In this document: positions 6,620-9,369 of the stretch, piece by piece
Numbering within the stretch: position 1 is the first letter of the stretch
Layout of the letters: each line of letters starts with the position of its first letter
The notes under the pieces: model-generated
What the model was told of the DNA's origin: nothing
Seen by the model: only the letters and a program-made list of their open reading frames with translations
Databases searched by the model: none
Made by a program: the position numbers and the translations under genes
Assembly (NCBI GenBank): GCA_041629655.1
Contig: JBFKMV010000192.1
Location: 1 to 9,369 of the forward strand
From: JBFKMV01 sp041629655
Lineage (GTDB): Bacteria; Acidobacteriota; Polarisedimenticolia; Polarisedimenticolales; Polarisedimenticolaceae
Reading direction: 5' to 3'
DNA: 9,369 bases

Positions 6620-7171
6620 ATGATTCGGCTGGAAGGGTGGCGCCGGTTGTCGTTGCTCGCGGGGCTCGCGCTCGCCGTGCTGGCGATCGCCGGGTGTAGC
6701 GGCGGGACGACGGTGAGTCTCGACGGCACCGCGGCCAAGAGCGGCGAGCCGGAGTTCGCTCCGGACTTCACGCTGCCGGACCTGGCCGGGAACACCTTCC
6801 GGCTCAGCGATACCGCCGGCCGGGTGCGGCTGGTGGACTTCTGGGCCACCTGGTGCGCGCCCTGCATCGAAGAGATCCCGATGTTCAAGGAGCTCCACGA
6901 GGAATACTCGGGCCAGGGGTTCACGCTGATCGCGGTGGCGATGGACCTGGAGGGCGCCGAGCAGGTCCGGCCGGTCGTGGACAAGTTCGAGATCCCGTAC
7001 CTCAACCTGCTGGGCAACGACGAGGTGGCCGAGAGCTTCGGCGGGGTGCTGGGCCTGCCCACCGCGTTCCTGATCGACGGCGAGGGGCGCATCGTGGACC
7101 AGTTCCTCGGACCGGTGCCGAAGAAGGTCCTGGAGGGGAAGATCCGCGAGCTCCTCGACGCGGACGCCTGA
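6620..7171 (+). CDS. TlpA/ResA-family thioredoxin-like lipoprotein
   Basis: 183 aa. The signal sequence ends in a lipobox, LAIAGC, so Cys26 is the probable lipidation site, tethering the protein on the periplasmic side. The AhpC/TSA-TlpA-type fold starts at FAPDFTLPDLAGNTFRLSD, and the redox motif is WATWCAPC with Cys79 and Cys82. The cis-proline loop is GLPTAFLID (Pro147). Relatives keep cysteines reduced during cytochrome c maturation or serve other periplasmic thiol pathways. The convergent ccmBCD genes support a CcmG/ResA-like role, but this is inference. A strong AGGAGG (6610-6615) lies 4 nt before the ATG, which also sets the start: although the frame is open far upstream, that region lies antisense to ggt and crosses the promoter. 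Confidence 0.93.
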   Translation: MIRLEGWRRLSLLAGLALAVLAIAGCSGGTTVSLDGTAAKSGEPEFAPDFTLPDLAGNTFRLSDTAGRVRLVDFWATWCAPCIEEIPMFKELHEEYSGQGFTLIAVAMDLEGAEQVRPVVDKFEIPYLNLLGNDEVAESFGGVLGLPTAFLIDGEGRIVDQFLGPVPKKVLEGKIRELLDADA

Positions 7172-7185
7172 GCGGGATCGGACCG

Positions 7186-7836
7186 ATGACCCGTCAATCA
7201 CGCATGCTGCTGGTGGTCGGAGCGATGGCGCTGGTCGGCGTCAGCGCGTTGGCGATGCTGGCCAACCGTTACTCGCGGCTGCAACCGACCCGCTCGGTCG
7301 CGGACGTGCAGCCCGCCCCCGCGGTGGCGCTTCCCGCTCCGACTCCGGCGCAGCCGGCCGAGCCCTCGCCGGCCCCCGCCCCCGCGGATGCGCCGATCCC
7401 CGTTGCGGAGGGGGCCGTGCCGCCCACCGCGGCGCCTTCCGCCGCGCGGCCGGCGGCGGTCGTTCCGGCGGAGCCCAGCGCCGAGCAGCGGGCGGTCGAG
7501 GGGTTCGTCGCGGCGCGGCGGTTCGTCCGCGAGTACCTGGACAAGAACGAGACCGCGCGCCGTCAGTTCGAGCTCGAGCTCGACGGCAAGCTCGAGACCC
7601 AGGACCGCAACCCGATGTACCTGGCGAAGATGGCGGGGATGAAGCTCGGCCGGGGCAAGGTGCTGGTCGAGACCGGGATGACCGAGGAGCAGTACCGCGG
7701 GGTGCGCGACGCGTTCCGCGTCTGGCACGACGGCGGGGACCTCGAGGACGCGGCGCTGCGGGCGGCGTTCGAGGAGCGTCGCGCCGAGCTGGAGCCGCTG
7801 CATCTCGGCAAGCTGGAGCCGCTCGACGACCTGTAG
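7186..7836 (+). CDS. Unrecognised membrane-anchored Pro/Ala-rich protein
   Basis: 216 aa, not recognised. Residues 7-26 form one hydrophobic segment (MLLVVGAMALVGVSALAMLA), either a signal anchor or an uncleaved signal, so the rest is probably periplasmic. Residues about 40-98 are a Pro/Ala-rich low-complexity linker. Residues about 99-216 form a compact, charged, mostly helical domain with VAARRFVREYLDKNETARRQFELELDG and a MTEEQYRGVRDAFRVWHDGG segment; no cysteines or catalytic motif are visible. It starts 14 nt after the thioredoxin stop and almost certainly shares its transcript. The upstream ribosome-binding site is weak. Genomic pairing with a TlpA-like protein and convergent ccm genes hints at a redox or cytochrome accessory role, but there is no direct sequence evidence for that function. 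Confidence 0.8.
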   Translation: MTRQSRMLLVVGAMALVGVSALAMLANRYSRLQPTRSVADVQPAPAVALPAPTPAQPAEPSPAPAPADAPIPVAEGAVPPTAAPSAARPAAVVPAEPSAEQRAVEGFVAARRFVREYLDKNETARRQFELELDGKLETQDRNPMYLAKMAGMKLGRGKVLVETGMTEEQYRGVRDAFRVWHDGGDLEDAALRAAFEERRAELEPLHLGKLEPLDDL

Positions 7837-7845
7837 GGCCGCTTC

Positions 7846-7857
7846 CCGGCCGGCCGG
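7846..7857. repeat. Self-complementary CCGG triplet repeat between convergent operons
   Basis: CCGGCCGGCCGG fills most of the 21 bp between the stop codons of the two convergent genes. It could fold as a short 4-bp hairpin on either strand, but there is no T-tract, so it is at best a weak bidirectional terminator and may be chance. Confidence 0.25.
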
Positions 7858-8007
7858 TCAGTCCCGGGCCAGCTCGTCGACCCGTTGCTCGAGCCGCTCG
7901 ACCCGGCGCCGCGTGCGGTTGAGGCGCACCAGCAGCACGGCCAGGTAGACGCCGAGGCCGAGCCAGATCACGTTGTAGGCCCAGAACAGGAAGTTGTAGC
8001 TCTTCAC
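7858..8007 (-). CDS. ccmD: CcmD heme exporter small subunit
   Basis: 49 aa. The protein is one membrane helix (FLFWAYNVIWLGLGVYLAVLL) followed by a basic, heptad-like cytoplasmic tail (RLNRTRRRVERLEQRVDEL), the classic CcmD layout. CcmD bridges CcmABC and the heme chaperone CcmE and helps release holo-CcmE. The GTG start at 8007 has an excellent GAGGAG (8019-8014) with a 6-nt spacer, and the gene follows ccmC by 13 nt. The short length and GTG start make it easy to miss in automated calling. It is assigned from topology, size and its position at the end of ccmB-ccmC rather than strong sequence conservation, which CcmD lacks. Confidence 0.85.
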   Translation of the reverse strand: MKSYNFLFWAYNVIWLGLGVYLAVLLVRLNRTRRRVERLEQRVDELARD

Positions 8008-8020
8008 GTTGCGCTCCTCG

Positions 8021-8710
8021 TCAACGGTCCGCGATCCGCTGGACCAACCGCTCGACCCGGTCGTCGAGCTGCGCCTGCCGGAACCGCACGGCCAGCAACA
8101 GCCCGAACAGCATCAGGAACACCACGATGCAGACCACGAACGTGTTGAGCATCCGCGGATCCATCGCGCTGTCGCTGCCCGGCTTGAAGACCTGGGGGTG
8201 CTGCCCCCTCCACCAGTCCACCGCCTTGTGGATGATCGGGACGTCCAGCGCCGCGACGATCCCGACCACCGAGGCCAGCCGCGCGCCGAGATCGCGATTC
8301 TCGGCGTAGCCGCGGACCATCATGCACGCCGCCAGCAGGACCCACAGGATCAGCGTGGTGGTCAGCCGGGCCTCCCAGGTCCACCACACGCCCCAGGCCG
8401 GCTTGGCCCAGATCGGGCCGGTGATCAGCACCAGGGTGCAGAACACCAGCCCGCACTCCGTCGCCGCCAGCGAGAGGTTGTCCCAGCGCAGGTCGCGGGT
8501 CCACAGGTAGGCCACCGAGCCCGCCAGCAGCACGGCCACGGATCCGAACGTGACCATCGCGGCCGGCACGTGGAAGTAGAACACCCGCTGCACCGCGCCC
8601 ATCACCAGCTCGTCGGGGGCGTACAGGAACACCATGTAGATCGCGACGCACATCAGCCCGGCGGTGAGGCCGTACAGCGCCCACAGCAGCGCGTCGCCGG
8701 TCCGGCTCAT
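8021..8710 (-). CDS. ccmC: CcmC heme-handling membrane protein
   Basis: 229 aa with six predicted membrane helices. CcmC binds heme at the periplasmic face and attaches it to CcmE in System I cytochrome c maturation. The tryptophan-rich signature reads WGVWWTWEARLT (106-117), and the two heme-ligand histidines match His47 in FYFHVPAA and His161 in PIIHKAVDWW. In the common form of the signature the residue after the last Trp is Asp (WVWDARLT); here it is Glu113. The ATG at 8710 has GGAG (8722-8719) 8 nt upstream and follows ccmB by 13 nt. CcsA/CcmF also carry a WWD-type motif, but the short length and the ccmB/ccmD neighbours favour CcmC. Confidence 0.95.
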   Translation of the reverse strand: MSRTGDALLWALYGLTAGLMCVAIYMVFLYAPDELVMGAVQRVFYFHVPAAMVTFGSVAVLLAGSVAYLWTRDLRWDNLSLAATECGLVFCTLVLITGPIWAKPAWGVWWTWEARLTTTLILWVLLAACMMVRGYAENRDLGARLASVVGIVAALDVPIIHKAVDWWRGQHPQVFKPGSDSAMDPRMLNTFVVCIVVFLMLFGLLLAVRFRQAQLDDRVERLVQRIADR

Positions 8711-8723
8711 CGATCGCTCTCCA

Positions 8724-9369
8724 TCATTCCTCCAGTACGTGGTCGAACGCGAGCAGCGCCACCAGCGTGAACAGCACCGCCCACCCGCCGGCCAGGCCCA
8801 GCCACATCGAGTCGTCGCCCACCGGGCGCAGCTCGATCGCCGTGCGGGTACATTTCACCGCCGAGATGAACAGCGGCGAGCAGACCGGAAACAGCAGCGT
8901 GGCCACCAGCGCCTCGCCGCGCCCCAGCCGGGCCGCCACCGCCGCCGCCAGCGTCCCGAACGCGGTCAGGCCGAGCGAGTGCAGCAGCACGACCAGCGCC
9001 AGCGCGCCTCCGGCGGCGAACAGATCATAGTCGAAGACGACCGCCGACAGCGGCAGCACCAGCAGCTCCAGCAGCGACAGCTTGAGCAGGTTGGCCAGCG
9101 CCTTGCCGACGAACACCGCTCCGGCGTCCAGCGGCGCGAGCCGCAGTCCGCTCAGCGTGTCGTTGCGCCGCTCGCCCTGGAACGAGCGTGCGAAACCGAC
9201 GATCGACGCGAAGCCGAACACGGTCCACAGCACCCCCGGAACCAGCCGCGCCGGGCCCAGCTCGCGGATCGTGCCCAGGCTGAACGCGAAGCTGAACACC
9301 AGCAGCACGACCAGCGAGAACAGCGCCATCGCGGTCATGCTCTCCAGCGTGCGCCATTCGACGCGCAGG
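8724..9369 (-). CDS. ccmB: CcmB heme exporter permease subunit, 5' end outside window
   Basis: 214 residues visible. CcmB is the membrane partner of the ATPase CcmA in the heme-handling ABC complex. About six hydrophobic segments are present, with family-typical features: VEWRTLESMTAMALFSLVVLLVFSFAF at the start, GLRLAPLDAG, and the last helix ending FDHVLEE. An internal ATG at 9338 could be taken as the start, but the in-frame residues before it (LRVEWRTLES) match the conserved N-terminal charged segment of the family, so the gene most likely begins a few codons past the right edge. ccmA is expected just upstream, outside the window. The ccmB-ccmC-ccmD order is standard. Confidence 0.95.
   Translation of the reverse strand, partial: LRVEWRTLESMTAMALFSLVVLLVFSFAFSLGTIRELGPARLVPGVLWTVFGFASIVGFARSFQGERRNDTLSGLRLAPLDAGAVFVGKALANLLKLSLLELLVLPLSAVVFDYDLFAAGGALALVVLLHSLGLTAFGTLAAAVAARLGRGEALVATLLFPVCSPLFISAVKCTRTAIELRPVGDDSMWLGLAGGWAVLFTLVALLAFDHVLEE

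Noticed and set aside
6470..7201. N-terminal extension of ggt to 819 residues
   Set aside because: It would run through the divergent promoter and antisense to the thioredoxin gene; the ATG at 6469 gives a proper signal peptide and family-typical length.
7198..7803. Minus-strand open frame of 201 codons
   Set aside because: Antisense shadow of the Pro/Ala-rich gene; the plus-strand gene has a membrane anchor and sits 14 nt behind the thioredoxin gene.
8009..8770. Plus-strand open frame of 253 codons
   Set aside because: His/Arg/Gln-rich antisense shadow of ccmC, whose WWTWEARLT and histidine motifs are unambiguous on the minus strand.
1..9369. CRISPR arrays, tRNA/rRNA genes, insertion sequences, phage or toxin-antitoxin genes
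   Set aside because: None seen: no spaced direct repeats, cloverleaf-like sequence, transposase motifs or terminal inverted repeats were noticed by eye on either strand.

Overview
The window is very GC-rich DNA from a Gram-negative bacterium. Evidence for a Gram-negative envelope is a System I cytochrome c maturation set (ccmB-ccmC-ccmD), a lipoprotein thioredoxin, a SPOR-domain envelope protein and a periplasmic gamma-glutamyltranspeptidase. A PATAN/DUF4388-DnaJ-TPR fusion, Pro/Ala-rich single-pass membrane proteins and GC-driven open frames on both strands suggest Myxococcota or another lineage of the former Deltaproteobacteria. This placement is inference from gene content, since no rRNA or other phylogenetic marker is present.

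Layout. (1) Bases 1-3389, minus strand, read right to left: a SPOR-domain membrane protein, a secreted gluzincin (peptidase MA-like) protease with TPR-like helices, and a PATAN-DnaJ-TPR protein cut by the left edge. The genes overlap as ATGA and then GTGA, so they look translationally coupled. A perfect TATAAT lies in the roughly 100-bp gap upstream. (2) Bases 3493-6469, minus strand: gamma-glutamyltranspeptidase, a LOG-family/lysine-decarboxylase-like protein that overlaps it through TTGA, and signal peptidase I 2 nt further on. (3) Bases 6470-6619: a divergent intergenic region with a 15-bp perfect inverted repeat and a good rightward promoter with an extended -10. (4) Bases 6620-7836, plus strand: a TlpA/ResA-type thioredoxin lipoprotein followed by an unrecognised membrane-anchored Pro/Ala-rich protein. 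(5) Bases 7858-9369, minus strand: ccmB (5' end cut by the right edge), ccmC and a 49-codon ccmD with a GTG start. This operon converges on (4) with only 21 bp between stop codons.

How the genes fit together. Most products act at or outside the inner membrane. CcmB/CcmC/CcmD carry and handle heme for c-type cytochrome assembly, and the TlpA-like lipoprotein is well placed to keep apocytochrome or other periplasmic cysteines reduced. LepB releases exported proteins, and GGT handles periplasmic glutathione or gamma-glutamyl peptides. The leftmost triad pairs an envelope SPOR protein and a secreted protease with a cytoplasmic J-domain protein, and is the least explained part of the window. There are no RNA genes, CRISPR arrays, insertion sequences or other mobile elements, and no gene-free stretch longer than about 150 bp. 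The window reads as ordinary chromosomal core/accessory sequence with several small unusual details.
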